This document shows positions 6,525 through 12,886 of a stretch of 12,886 nucleotides of DNA, in pieces (the first letter of the stretch is position 1; every line of letters begins with the position of its first letter). The stretch is taken from positions 1 to 12,886 of the forward strand of contig SVRB01000035.1 in the NCBI GenBank assembly GCA_015065045.1, written 5' to 3'. This DNA comes from Oscillospiraceae bacterium (GTDB taxonomy: Bacteria; Bacillota; Clostridia; Oscillospirales; CAG-272). The translations under genes were made by a program, and so were the position numbers. The notes under the pieces are model-generated. The model worked only from the letters and a program-made list of their open reading frames with translations. It had not been told where the DNA came from and ran no database searches.

Positions 6525-7490
6525 ATGGTAGGATTGGTTGTAGGTTTAATTGCCTTACTTGTTGGTATTGTTGGAGGATTTGCTGTTCGCAGTAATTACA
6601 AATTAAAGAAATTTTCATCTCTTTTTATGATAGCAGGTGTATTGCTTTGTGTGGTTTCTGTTTTTCTTAGTTGTGTAGCATCTGTTCCCACGGGTCATAC
6701 AGGAGTTATCACAACGTTCGGTCGTGTTGAAAAGACAACGTTTGACGCAGGATTTAATATAAAAGCGCCTTGGCAGTCTGTTGTAAAGATGGATAACCGT
6801 GTGCAGAAGGCTAACACCTTATTATCTTGTTTTTCATCGGATATCCAGGAAGTAACCGTTTCATACACACTTAACTATCAGATAGATAAATCAAACGCAC
6901 AGGAATTATATAAGACCGTCGGTATTGCGTATTATGATACCGTTATTGTGCCTAATATTGCTGAAGCGGTTAAGGTTGTTACTGCGAGATATACAGCTGA
7001 AGAGCTTGTAAGTGCGCGCGCTGATCTTGCGGCAGCAATCGAGGATGTTCTCAAGGAAAATTTATCGAAATATAATATTCAAGTTGTTTCAGCAGCAATC
7101 GAGGATATGGATTTTACAGACGCGTTTACAAATGCTGTTGAAGCAAAGCAGGTTGCTGCTCAGAATAAGCTTCAGGCAGAGATAGAACAGGCTCAGAAGG
7201 TTATGGAACAGAAGGCTGCAGCAGAAATGGCTGTAATTCAGGCTAATGCGGCTGCAGAAACATCCAAGATTCAAGCTCAGGCAGAACTTGAGGTTACGAA
7301 GATCCAGTCAGACGCAGCTGAATATGCAGGTCAAAAGGAAGCCGCTGCAAACGAAGCGATCGCAAAGAGTCTTACAGAGTACTTAATTAAATATTACTAT
7401 ATTCAGGAATGGGATGGAAAGCTTCCCGAAACATACGTTGGTTCAGATGATGTCAGCACTATTATAAATGGCATAACAAGTTCAAAATAA
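6525..7490 (+). CDS. SPFH/prohibitin-family membrane protein
   Basis: The 321-residue protein has two N-terminal hydrophobic helices (about 2-22 and 33-53), then an SPFH (band 7/prohibitin) domain from about 54 to 200. The domain opens with the characteristic PTGHTGVITTFGRV (55-68) and includes FDAGFNIKAPW (73-83). A long alanine- and glutamine-rich coiled coil follows at about 204-280, rich in EIEQAQK and AAAE repeats. Such proteins oligomerise on the membrane through SPFH and coiled coil and act as scaffolds; prohibitins partner FtsH-type proteases, HflK/C being the E. coli example. The client here cannot be told. The ATG has a GGAG site nine bases upstream. Position first in an operon with ahcY, 23 bases downstream, is unexpected and gives no obvious function. 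The C-terminal 35 residues leave the coiled coil and look structured. Confidence 0.92.
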   Translation: MVGLVVGLIALLVGIVGGFAVRSNYKLKKFSSLFMIAGVLLCVVSVFLSCVASVPTGHTGVITTFGRVEKTTFDAGFNIKAPWQSVVKMDNRVQKANTLLSCFSSDIQEVTVSYTLNYQIDKSNAQELYKTVGIAYYDTVIVPNIAEAVKVVTARYTAEELVSARADLAAAIEDVLKENLSKYNIQVVSAAIEDMDFTDAFTNAVEAKQVAAQNKLQAEIEQAQKVMEQKAAAEMAVIQANAAAETSKIQAQAELEVTKIQSDAAEYAGQKEAAANEAIAKSLTEYLIKYYYIQEWDGKLPETYVGSDDVSTIINGITSSK

Positions 7491-7513
7491 ACAACAACGA
7501 TCAGGAGATTTAA

Positions 7514-8755
7514 ATGAGCAGCATCAAAGATATTACACTTGCGCAGTCAGGTGAGGATAAAATAAAATGGGTTGAAAGCTATATGCCCGTTTTAAATAAG
7601 ATAAAAAAAGAATTTGAACAAACGAAGCCTTTTGAGGGTAAGAGAATATCCATGTCGATCCACCTTGAAGCTAAAACTGCATTTTTGGCTAAGGTATTGA
7701 AGGCGGGCGGTGCTGAGGTTTATGTAACAGGATGTAATCCTTTATCTACTCAAGATGATGTTGCCGCAGCATTGGTGAAGGATGGCTTTGAGGTAAATGC
7801 ATGGAGAGGTGTAAACGAGGAAGAATACAAAGAGCATCTTGTAAAAACCTTGTCACTGTGTCCCCATGTTATGATTGACGATGGCGGAGATCTTATAAAT
7901 CTTCTTCAGGGCGAGTGCCGCGAATACGGTAAGGATCTTATAGGCGGATGCGAGGAGACTACGACCGGAATTCACAGGTTGAGAGCCAAGGAAGCTCAGG
8001 GTAAGCTTGATTATACAATGATAAACATAAACGATGCTGACTGTAAGCATCTGTTTGATAACAGATACGGTACCGGTCAGTCCACACTTGATGGAATTAT
8101 GAACAGCACAAACCTTATAATTGCAGGCAAGACTGTTGTAATTGCAGGATATGGTTGGTGCGGCAAGGGCATCGCTATGCGTGTTAAGGGCATGGGCGGT
8201 ATACCGGTTATAACCGAAATTGACAGTGTTAAGGCTATTGAGGCTGTTATGGATGGTTTTGCTGTTATGAAGATGGACGATGCTGCTCGAATCGGTGATT
8301 TGTTTATTACAGTAACAGGCTGCTGTGACGTAATAAGAAAAGAACATTTCGAGGTTATGAAGGACGGCGTCCTTATTTCAAACTCCGGACATTTTGACTG
8401 CGAAATAGATAAGAAAGCATTGAATGAATGTGCTGTCGAGGTGTTCCATAGAAAACCGAATATCGTCGGATACAAAATGAAGGACGGACGTGTTTTGAAT
8501 CTTATGGCTGAAGGCAGACTTGTAAATCTTGCGGCAGGTAACGGTCATCCCGCAGAAATAATGGATATGAGCTTTAGTCTTCAGGCAAAATGCTTGGAAT
8601 ATCTTGTTAAGAACGAGGGTAAGCTTGAGCATAAGTTGTACAGCGTACCGGTTGATATAGACAAAGAGGTTGCTGAAATTAAGTTAAATTCATTGGGAAT
8701 AACGATTGATAAACTCAGCAAAGAACAAATCGATTATTTGAATAAGGCTGAATAA
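7514..8755 (+). CDS. ahcY: Adenosylhomocysteinase (S-adenosylhomocysteine hydrolase), short form
   Basis: This NAD-containing enzyme splits S-adenosylhomocysteine, the inhibitory product of SAM-dependent methylation, into adenosine and homocysteine. Seen in order: SIHLEAKTAFL (48-58), DDGGDLINLL (122-131), CEETTTGIHRL (146-156, E148 matching the human catalytic E156), INDADCKHLFDNRYGTGQS (172-190, with K178, D182 and N183 matching human K186, D190 and N191), the dinucleotide-binding loop AGYGWCGKGIA (211-221), and SGHFDCEID (291-299). Human C195 is replaced by T187. The C terminus lacks the KPDHYRY tail of eukaryotic and proteobacterial enzymes. These traits and the 413-residue length fit the shorter Thermotoga/archaeal type. 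An AGGAG site lies upstream; a terminator follows directly. Confidence 0.97.
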   Translation: MSSIKDITLAQSGEDKIKWVESYMPVLNKIKKEFEQTKPFEGKRISMSIHLEAKTAFLAKVLKAGGAEVYVTGCNPLSTQDDVAAALVKDGFEVNAWRGVNEEEYKEHLVKTLSLCPHVMIDDGGDLINLLQGECREYGKDLIGGCEETTTGIHRLRAKEAQGKLDYTMININDADCKHLFDNRYGTGQSTLDGIMNSTNLIIAGKTVVIAGYGWCGKGIAMRVKGMGGIPVITEIDSVKAIEAVMDGFAVMKMDDAARIGDLFITVTGCCDVIRKEHFEVMKDGVLISNSGHFDCEIDKKALNECAVEVFHRKPNIVGYKMKDGRVLNLMAEGRLVNLAAGNGHPAEIMDMSFSLQAKCLEYLVKNEGKLEHKLYSVPVDIDKEVAEIKLNSLGITIDKLSKEQIDYLNKAE

Positions 8756-8761
8756 AATCAG

Positions 8762-8793
8762 AAAGTGAGCGAAAACCATCGCTCACTTTTTTT
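8762..8793 (+). terminator. Terminator of the SPFH-ahcY operon
   Basis: An 11-bp perfect stem, AAAGTGAGCGA (8762-8772) with its complement (8779-8789), has a 6-base loop and is followed by T-rich sequence. It starts seven bases after the ahcY stop and separates the operon from the LysM-GH18 gene. Confidence 0.95.
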
Positions 8794-8842
8794 ATTCGAT
8801 CTGAATATTATATAACAGTATGATTATAGGAGATGTCGTGTT

Positions 8843-10147
8843 ATGGTTATATATGTTGTCCAGCCCGGAGATACGCTTGAATCAATCGCAAGAGAGTATG
8901 GAGTTCCTTTATCAAGGTTAATATCACAGAATGAGCTTGATCCCGCGGCAAATTTAGCAGTTGGTCAAACTATCGTTATCTTATATCCCGAACAAACCTA
9001 TACCGTAAAAAACGGAGATACTTTATCGGGTATCGCAGATCGATACGGAGTAACTATCAATGAGTTACTAAGAAACAATCCTCAGCTCAAAGGTAAACCG
9101 GATATTTTTGAGGGACAGACGCTTATAATTTCCTACGATACCGAAAAATTAGGGGATATAGCGGTAAATGGATATATTTATCCATTCGTAGACAGAGATG
9201 TACTTATACAAACGCTGCCTTATTTGACGTATTTAACGCTGTTTACTTATGGATTTACGCCTGACGGAAGACTTGTAGAAAATGGCGTGCAAACAGATTT
9301 CGGTATGAATGAGGACGAGATCATAAATTTATCCCGAGAGTATGGTACAGCGCCTATTATGCATTTATCTACACTCGGAGAAGATGGGTTATTTAACAGC
9401 GAACTTGGTAATATATTGTTGAACGATCCCACCGTTCAAGATGTCTTGATCAATAACGTTATCGAGAAAATGAAGGAGAAAAATTATTACGGATTAGATA
9501 TAGATTTTGAATATCTTGCTACAGAAAATCGAGATTTATATACAACGTTCTTAAATCGATTTTCAGAAGCATTGAACGAAAATGGATTTATTCTTATTAC
9601 AGCGTTGATTCCGAAGGCATCTGCTGATCAACCGGGAGCATTATATGAATCGCACGATTATGCAGGTATAGGTTCTGTAAGCGATTATGTGTTGCTGATG
9701 ACGTATGAATGGGGATATGCTTTTGGACCACCTATGGCTGTAGCACCGTTAAACGAGGTCGAGAGGGTTGTTAGATATGCTGTTTCGGAGATTCCGACAG
9801 ACAAGATTTTTCTCGGTATTCCAAACTACGCTTACGATTGGCCGTTGCCGTATGAAAAAGGTAAAACAAAAGCTCGTTCGTTAAGCAATGTTGATGCAGT
9901 AAATTTAGCGATTGAAACAGGCTCAACGATTTTGTTTGACGAATATATGCAAGCTCCGTATTATTTTTATAATTTAGACGGTGTTCGGCACGTTGTGTGG
10001 TTTGACGATGCAAGAAGTATAGAAGAAAAACTGAATCTAATTGCGAAATATGAACTGTATGGCGCATCGTATTGGAACGTTATGAAATGGTTTCCGCAGA
10101 ATTGGCTTGTAATAAATTCTATATATAAAATCAATAAAATTATATAA
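8843..10147 (+). CDS. LysM-LysM-GH18 protein, SleL/YaaH-like peptidoglycan hydrolase
   Basis: Two LysM peptidoglycan-binding repeats (about 3-47 with VQPGDTLESIAREYGV, and 53-97 with VKNGDTLSGIADRYGV) precede a glycosyl hydrolase family 18 barrel (about 105-428). The GH18 active-site motif is GLDIDFE at 217-223, giving E223 as the likely acid; LLMTYEW (284-290) and the late tryptophan in ASYWNVM (408-414) are typical barrel positions. Bacillus SleL/YaaH has this architecture, lacks a signal peptide, and is an N-acetylglucosaminidase acting on cortex fragments in germination. This protein also has no signal peptide, so it probably works inside the spore or is placed from the mother cell; a vegetative role is possible. 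A TAGGAG site lies 10 bases before the ATG. Terminators on both sides suggest a single-gene unit. Confidence 0.9.
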   Translation: MVIYVVQPGDTLESIAREYGVPLSRLISQNELDPAANLAVGQTIVILYPEQTYTVKNGDTLSGIADRYGVTINELLRNNPQLKGKPDIFEGQTLIISYDTEKLGDIAVNGYIYPFVDRDVLIQTLPYLTYLTLFTYGFTPDGRLVENGVQTDFGMNEDEIINLSREYGTAPIMHLSTLGEDGLFNSELGNILLNDPTVQDVLINNVIEKMKEKNYYGLDIDFEYLATENRDLYTTFLNRFSEALNENGFILITALIPKASADQPGALYESHDYAGIGSVSDYVLLMTYEWGYAFGPPMAVAPLNEVERVVRYAVSEIPTDKIFLGIPNYAYDWPLPYEKGKTKARSLSNVDAVNLAIETGSTILFDEYMQAPYYFYNLDGVRHVVWFDDARSIEEKLNLIAKYELYGASYWNVMKWFPQNWLVINSIYKINKII

Positions 10148-10149
10148 GA

Positions 10150-10187
10150 AAAGGTGTCTGTCAAAAAGCAGACACCTTTAGTTTTTT
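10150..10187 (+). terminator. Terminator between two convergent units
   Basis: An 11-bp perfect stem, AAAGGTGTCTG (10150-10160) with its complement (10169-10179), has an 8-base loop and is followed by AG and six T. It starts three bases past the LysM-GH18 stop. On the minus strand the stem is followed by TTCTTA after its own terminal T's, so it may also end the dap-oadB transcript, whose last stop codon (10188-10186) lies in the T-run. Confidence 0.9.
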
Positions 10188-10314
10188 ATTTCTTATTTGT
10201 AAAAAAGTTAAGGAGATAAACCGAAGCTATTATAGCGAGAATTACGATAAATATACCGATCATACCCTTTATTGCAAAGGGAAGTGTGTATAAAAATTTA
10301 TCAATACTAAACAT
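10186..10314 (-). CDS. 42-residue single-helix protein, probable OadG-type small subunit
   Basis: The ATG at 10314 has a perfect GGAGGT ribosome binding site six bases upstream, and the frame reads to TAA at 10188-10186. The protein begins MFSIDKFLYTLPFAIKGMIG and has one membrane helix at about residues 17-37, ending in TNKK. It begins 18 bases after the oadB stop with no promoter or terminator between, so it is co-transcribed. Sodium-pumping decarboxylases carry small membrane subunits beside the beta subunit (OadG gamma, or the very short MmdE epsilon of Veillonella), and tiny OadG-related proteins are known next to oadB in clostridia. Size, topology and position fit that role. No sequence motif proves it. 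Confidence 0.75.
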   Translation of the reverse strand: MFSIDKFLYTLPFAIKGMIGIFIVILAIIASVYLLNFFTNKK

Positions 10315-10332
10315 ATTGTTACCTCCAATTCT

Positions 10333-11457
10333 TTAACCAAAGAAGTTCAGGATCAATCCGCCTGCAATAACAGATGCTATCTGTCCTGAAACGTTTGCAC
10401 CTGCTGCATGCATAAGAAGGAAGTTTTGGTTATCCTCCTTAAGTCCCATCTTGTGTACAACGCGTGATGACATCGGGAAAGCTGAAATACCTGCAGCTCC
10501 GATCATAGGATTGATTTTGTTCTTTGAGAATAGATTTAGGAACTTTGCAAACAAAACTCCGCCGAATGTATCAAAAACAAACGCAACAAGTCCGAGTGAG
10601 AGAATCAAGAGGGTTTGCCATGTTAAGAACTGAGAATACTGCATTGTAGTAGCAACAGTTAAACCGAGAAGCAAGGTAATCAAGTTGGCAAGAACCTTTT
10701 GAGCTGTTTCAGAAAGGGTATTAAGAACTCCACACTCACGGATAAGGTTACCAAACATAAGGAAACCGATAAGCGCGAGAGATTGAGGAGAAATAAGACC
10801 TGTTATGATCGTAACTGCAATAGGGAATAGTATTCTTGTTAATTTTGTTACGTTCTTGCCCTTCATATCCATACGGATAAGTCTTTCTTTTTTTGTGGTA
10901 AGAAGCTTAATGACGGGTGGTTGTACAATAGGAACCAATGCCATATAAGAGTATGCGGCTACAATAATAGCTCCTTTATAATTCGAACCTAATGTGTTAG
11001 CAACGAAAATTGATGTCGGACCGTCAGCGGCACCGATAATCGCTATTGAAGCTGCATCTTTAACATCAAAACCAAACAAAGAAGCCATTACAAGTGTAAA
11101 GAAAATACCAAACTGTGCCGCCGCACCAAACAAAAATAGTTTAGGATTAGTCAGCAAAGGACCGAAGTCGATCATCGCACCTATACCTATAAACAAAAGG
11201 AGGGGGAATAGTTCATTTGCGATACCTGCATTGAATAAAATGTCAATAGCGCCCTCTTCACCTATTGCTCCGGAAAGAGGGAGGTTAACAAGTATTGCTC
11301 CAAATCCCATAGGGAGAAGGAGGGTAGGTTCCATATCTTTTTTGATCGCGAGGTAGATCAAAAGACCGCCTATCAACCACATTACACAGTGTTGCCAACG
11401 TATTTCGAATAAATTACCGAAACCCATTTCAACAATAAAGTCTTTTACTTGTGTCAT
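10333..11457 (-). CDS. oadB: Sodium ion-translocating decarboxylase, beta subunit (OadB/GcdB/MmdB family)
   Basis: The beta subunit decarboxylates carboxybiotin presented by its partner and couples this to export of two Na+ ions. The 374-residue protein is full length and highly hydrophobic, with a polar N terminus. Residues known to be essential in Klebsiella OadB are present: D145 in GAADGPTSIF (matching D203), then N316, G320, S325 and R332 within NPMIGAAGISAFPMSSR (matching N373, G377, S382, R389), and N355 in AAGANVSGQIAS (matching N412). The sequence cannot tell oxaloacetate, glutaryl/glutaconyl-CoA and methylmalonyl-CoA decarboxylases apart, because the alpha subunit sets substrate and is absent here. 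The gene lies 47 bases after dapB with no visible promoter or terminator between. Its AAAGGAG site is 12 bases from the ATG, longer than usual. Confidence 0.96.
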   Translation of the reverse strand: MTQVKDFIVEMGFGNLFEIRWQHCVMWLIGGLLIYLAIKKDMEPTLLLPMGFGAILVNLPLSGAIGEEGAIDILFNAGIANELFPLLLFIGIGAMIDFGPLLTNPKLFLFGAAAQFGIFFTLVMASLFGFDVKDAASIAIIGAADGPTSIFVANTLGSNYKGAIIVAAYSYMALVPIVQPPVIKLLTTKKERLIRMDMKGKNVTKLTRILFPIAVTIITGLISPQSLALIGFLMFGNLIRECGVLNTLSETAQKVLANLITLLLGLTVATTMQYSQFLTWQTLLILSLGLVAFVFDTFGGVLFAKFLNLFSKNKINPMIGAAGISAFPMSSRVVHKMGLKEDNQNFLLMHAAGANVSGQIASVIAGGLILNFFG

Positions 11458-11504
11458 TAGTATTTATGTCTCCTTTGTAATTACGTAAGGTTGATTTATA
11501 TGAT

Positions 11505-12269
11505 TTATAAAATTGAATTTACAATATCATTCATATTGTAAAGACCGGCTTTTTTGTCAACGATAAATTCTGCCGCTCTGATTGCGCCCTCAGCGAAAAC
11601 GTCTCTTGATGACGCTGAATGAGAGAGTTTGATTATCTCATCCTTGCCTGCAAATATGACCTCGTGTTCTCCAACGATAGTTCCGCCTCTGATAGCATGT
11701 ATACCGATTTCGGAGGACTGTCTCTTTTTGTGCTCTGTGTGTCTATCGTATACATACTTGGTTTCGATATCTCTTGTTTCTTTTAAAGCATCTGCGATCA
11801 TAAGCGCAGTTCCGCTCGGCGCATCAAGCTTCTGGTTGTGGTGCTGTTCGATGATTTCTATATCGAATGCAGTACCAAGAGAAGCGCATGCTTTCTTTGC
11901 TAATGCGATCAGGAGGTTTATGCCGAGTGACATATTTCTTGAGTAGAATACAGGGATAACTTCCGATGCTTTTTTGATTGCTTCGGTTTCTTCCGGTGTG
12001 TGTCCTGTTGTTGATATAACGATAGGGAGATTTTTTTCTATAGCGTAATTGAGAAGACCTTCTGTAGCTGTATGGAATGAAAAGTCAACGATCACGTCAC
12101 ATTTGCCGTTAAATTCGTTAGCAGACATAAATGTAGGGAACTCAGAGGTGTTTTTATTGCACACAACGTCAACGCCTGCAACTATATTGCAAGAAGTGTT
12201 ATTTGCAACTGATTTTACAACGGCGTTACCCATTCTGCCGTTACAACCTGTAAGTAATATGTTTATCAT
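11505..12269 (-). CDS. dapB: 4-hydroxy-tetrahydrodipicolinate reductase
   Basis: DapB uses NAD(P)H to reduce the DapA product to tetrahydrodipicolinate on the way to meso-diaminopimelate and lysine. The 254-residue protein has the N-terminal dinucleotide-binding loop GCNGRMG (8-14), then STTGHTPEE (86-94). The catalytic signature EIIEQHHNQKLDAPSGTA (138-155) contains the histidine pair H143-H144, K147 and the SGT substrate loop (152-154). IRGGTIVGEHEVIF (193-206) is also typical. All key residues are present. An AAAGGA site precedes the ATG. It follows dapA by 37 bases, the common clostridial order, and is followed unusually by oadB. Confidence 0.98.
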   Translation of the reverse strand: MINILLTGCNGRMGNAVVKSVANNTSCNIVAGVDVVCNKNTSEFPTFMSANEFNGKCDVIVDFSFHTATEGLLNYAIEKNLPIVISTTGHTPEETEAIKKASEVIPVFYSRNMSLGINLLIALAKKACASLGTAFDIEIIEQHHNQKLDAPSGTALMIADALKETRDIETKYVYDRHTEHKKRQSSEIGIHAIRGGTIVGEHEVIFAGKDEIIKLSHSASSRDVFAEGAIRAAEFIVDKKAGLYNMNDIVNSIL

Positions 12270-12306
12270 TTTTTTGTCCTTTAATTTAAATTTTCTCTTA
12301 TTTTGC

Positions 12307-12886
12307 TCAGATTAAGTTGTGTTTTTTCATCGAAGCGATAAGTCTTGCCTTTGTATTTTCTTCCATTTCACAGAGGGGAAGTCTCATTTCTTCTGAGCAC
12401 ATGCCCATAAGAGCGCAAGCAGTCTTTGCAGGAATGGGATTTACTTCGCAGAACAATGAGTTAATAAGGTCGAGTAACTTCAACTGAAGCGCTGCACTTT
12501 CTTTAACGTTGCCCTTGAAATAGAGATCGCAGATATCGTGAGTTTCCTTAGGCATAATGTTCGAAAGAACAGAGATTACACCCTTACCGCCGAGCGAAAG
12601 GATCGGAACGATCTGGTCGTCGTTACCACTGTATATGGGAAGATTATCACCAAGTTCTGCAGCAAGTTCAGCAATTGAACTGATGTTTCCGGACGCTTCT
12701 TTAACAGCAACGATATTTTCATGCTTTGCGAGTTCTTTGTAAACAGGGAGAGAAATATTGCATCCTGTACGAGAAGGAACGTTATAAAGAATAACGGGTT
12801 TTGTAGATGCATCAGCGATGGCTGTAAACGATCTTATAAGTCCTTTTGCTGTAGCTTTATTATAGTAAGGTGTAACAACAAGCAAA
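12307..12886 (-). CDS. dapA: 4-hydroxy-tetrahydrodipicolinate synthase, C-terminal two-thirds
   Basis: DapA condenses pyruvate with aspartate semialdehyde, the first committed step to diaminopimelate and lysine. The right edge cuts the gene, so the start is outside; a TTG codon near the edge is internal, not a start. Counting from that codon, the Schiff-base lysine is K62 in IVAVKEASG (59-67), matching E. coli K161, and the proton-relay tyrosine is Y34 in ILYNVPSRTG (32-41), matching Y133. About 100 N-terminal residues are therefore missing. VTPYYNK (4-10) and the ILSLGGKGVISVLSN region (93-107) are also typical. The visible 3' end is intact, and dapB follows after 37 bases. Confidence 0.97.
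   Translation of the reverse strand, partial: LLVVTPYYNKATAKGLIRSFTAIADASTKPVILYNVPSRTGCNISLPVYKELAKHENIVAVKEASGNISSIAELAAELGDNLPIYSGNDDQIVPILSLGGKGVISVLSNIMPKETHDICDLYFKGNVKESAALQLKLLDLINSLFCEVNPIPAKTACALMGMCSEEMRLPLCEMEENTKARLIASMKKHNLI

Noticed and set aside
7853..8347. Minus-strand ORF opposite ahcY
   Set aside because: Shadow of a strongly supported gene; low-complexity composition and no recognisable domain.
8803..8809. GAATATT resembling a sigma-E -35 box ahead of the LysM-GH18 gene
   Set aside because: No sequence like the sigma-E -10 box occurs at a suitable spacing; no promoter can be supported for this gene.
12883..12885. TTG at the right edge as the start of dapA
   Set aside because: The protein from this codon starts in the middle of the DapA fold (just before VTPYYN), so the codon is an internal leucine and the gene continues outside the window.

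Overview
The window is AT-rich DNA from a low-GC Gram-positive bacterium, most likely a member of the Clostridia (Ruminococcaceae/Oscillospiraceae-like or a related gut or rumen lineage). Three things point there: the short HisG plus HisZ form of ATP phosphoribosyltransferase, strong AGGAGG-type ribosome binding sites, and a LysM-GH18 protein of the spore-cortex hydrolase type. No mobile element, CRISPR array, rRNA or tRNA gene is visible. Most of the window is ordinary core metabolism.

Layout. (1) Positions 1-3461, minus strand: a histidine operon read yerC-hisZ-hisG-hisD-hisC, with hisC cut by the left edge. Its first gene encodes a TrpR-like repressor, and a sigma-A-like promoter at 3433-3461 carries overlapping inverted repeats that could be the operator. 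(2) 3519-4102, minus: a single gene for an unrecognised four-helix membrane protein, bracketed by two terminators. (3) 4122-6346, minus: a pgk-tpiA operon of lower glycolysis with its own promoter; Pgk carries an extra charged segment. (4) 6437-8793, plus: an SPFH/prohibitin-like membrane protein co-transcribed with S-adenosylhomocysteine hydrolase, from a near-consensus promoter to a terminator. (5) 8843-10187, plus: a LysM-LysM-GH18 protein resembling SleL/YaaH. (6) 10186-12886, minus: dapA (cut by the right edge), dapB, the beta subunit of a sodium-translocating decarboxylase, and a 42-residue single-helix protein. The last is probably a reduced OadG-type companion subunit.

How the genes work together. 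The his block makes the first committed enzyme of histidine synthesis (HisZ-HisG) and the last two steps' enzymes (HisC, HisD), with a linked candidate repressor. Pgk and TpiA act at neighbouring steps of glycolysis. DapA and DapB feed lysine and meso-diaminopimelate synthesis, and share an apparent transcript with a sodium pump subunit whose carboxyltransferase and biotin partners are not in view.

Nothing here is clearly an undescribed system. The points most worth a second look are the yerC-his promoter/operator, the tiny gene after oadB and its link to dapAB, the SPFH-ahcY pairing, the insertion in Pgk, and a possible 13-codon leader ORF ending on the pgk start.
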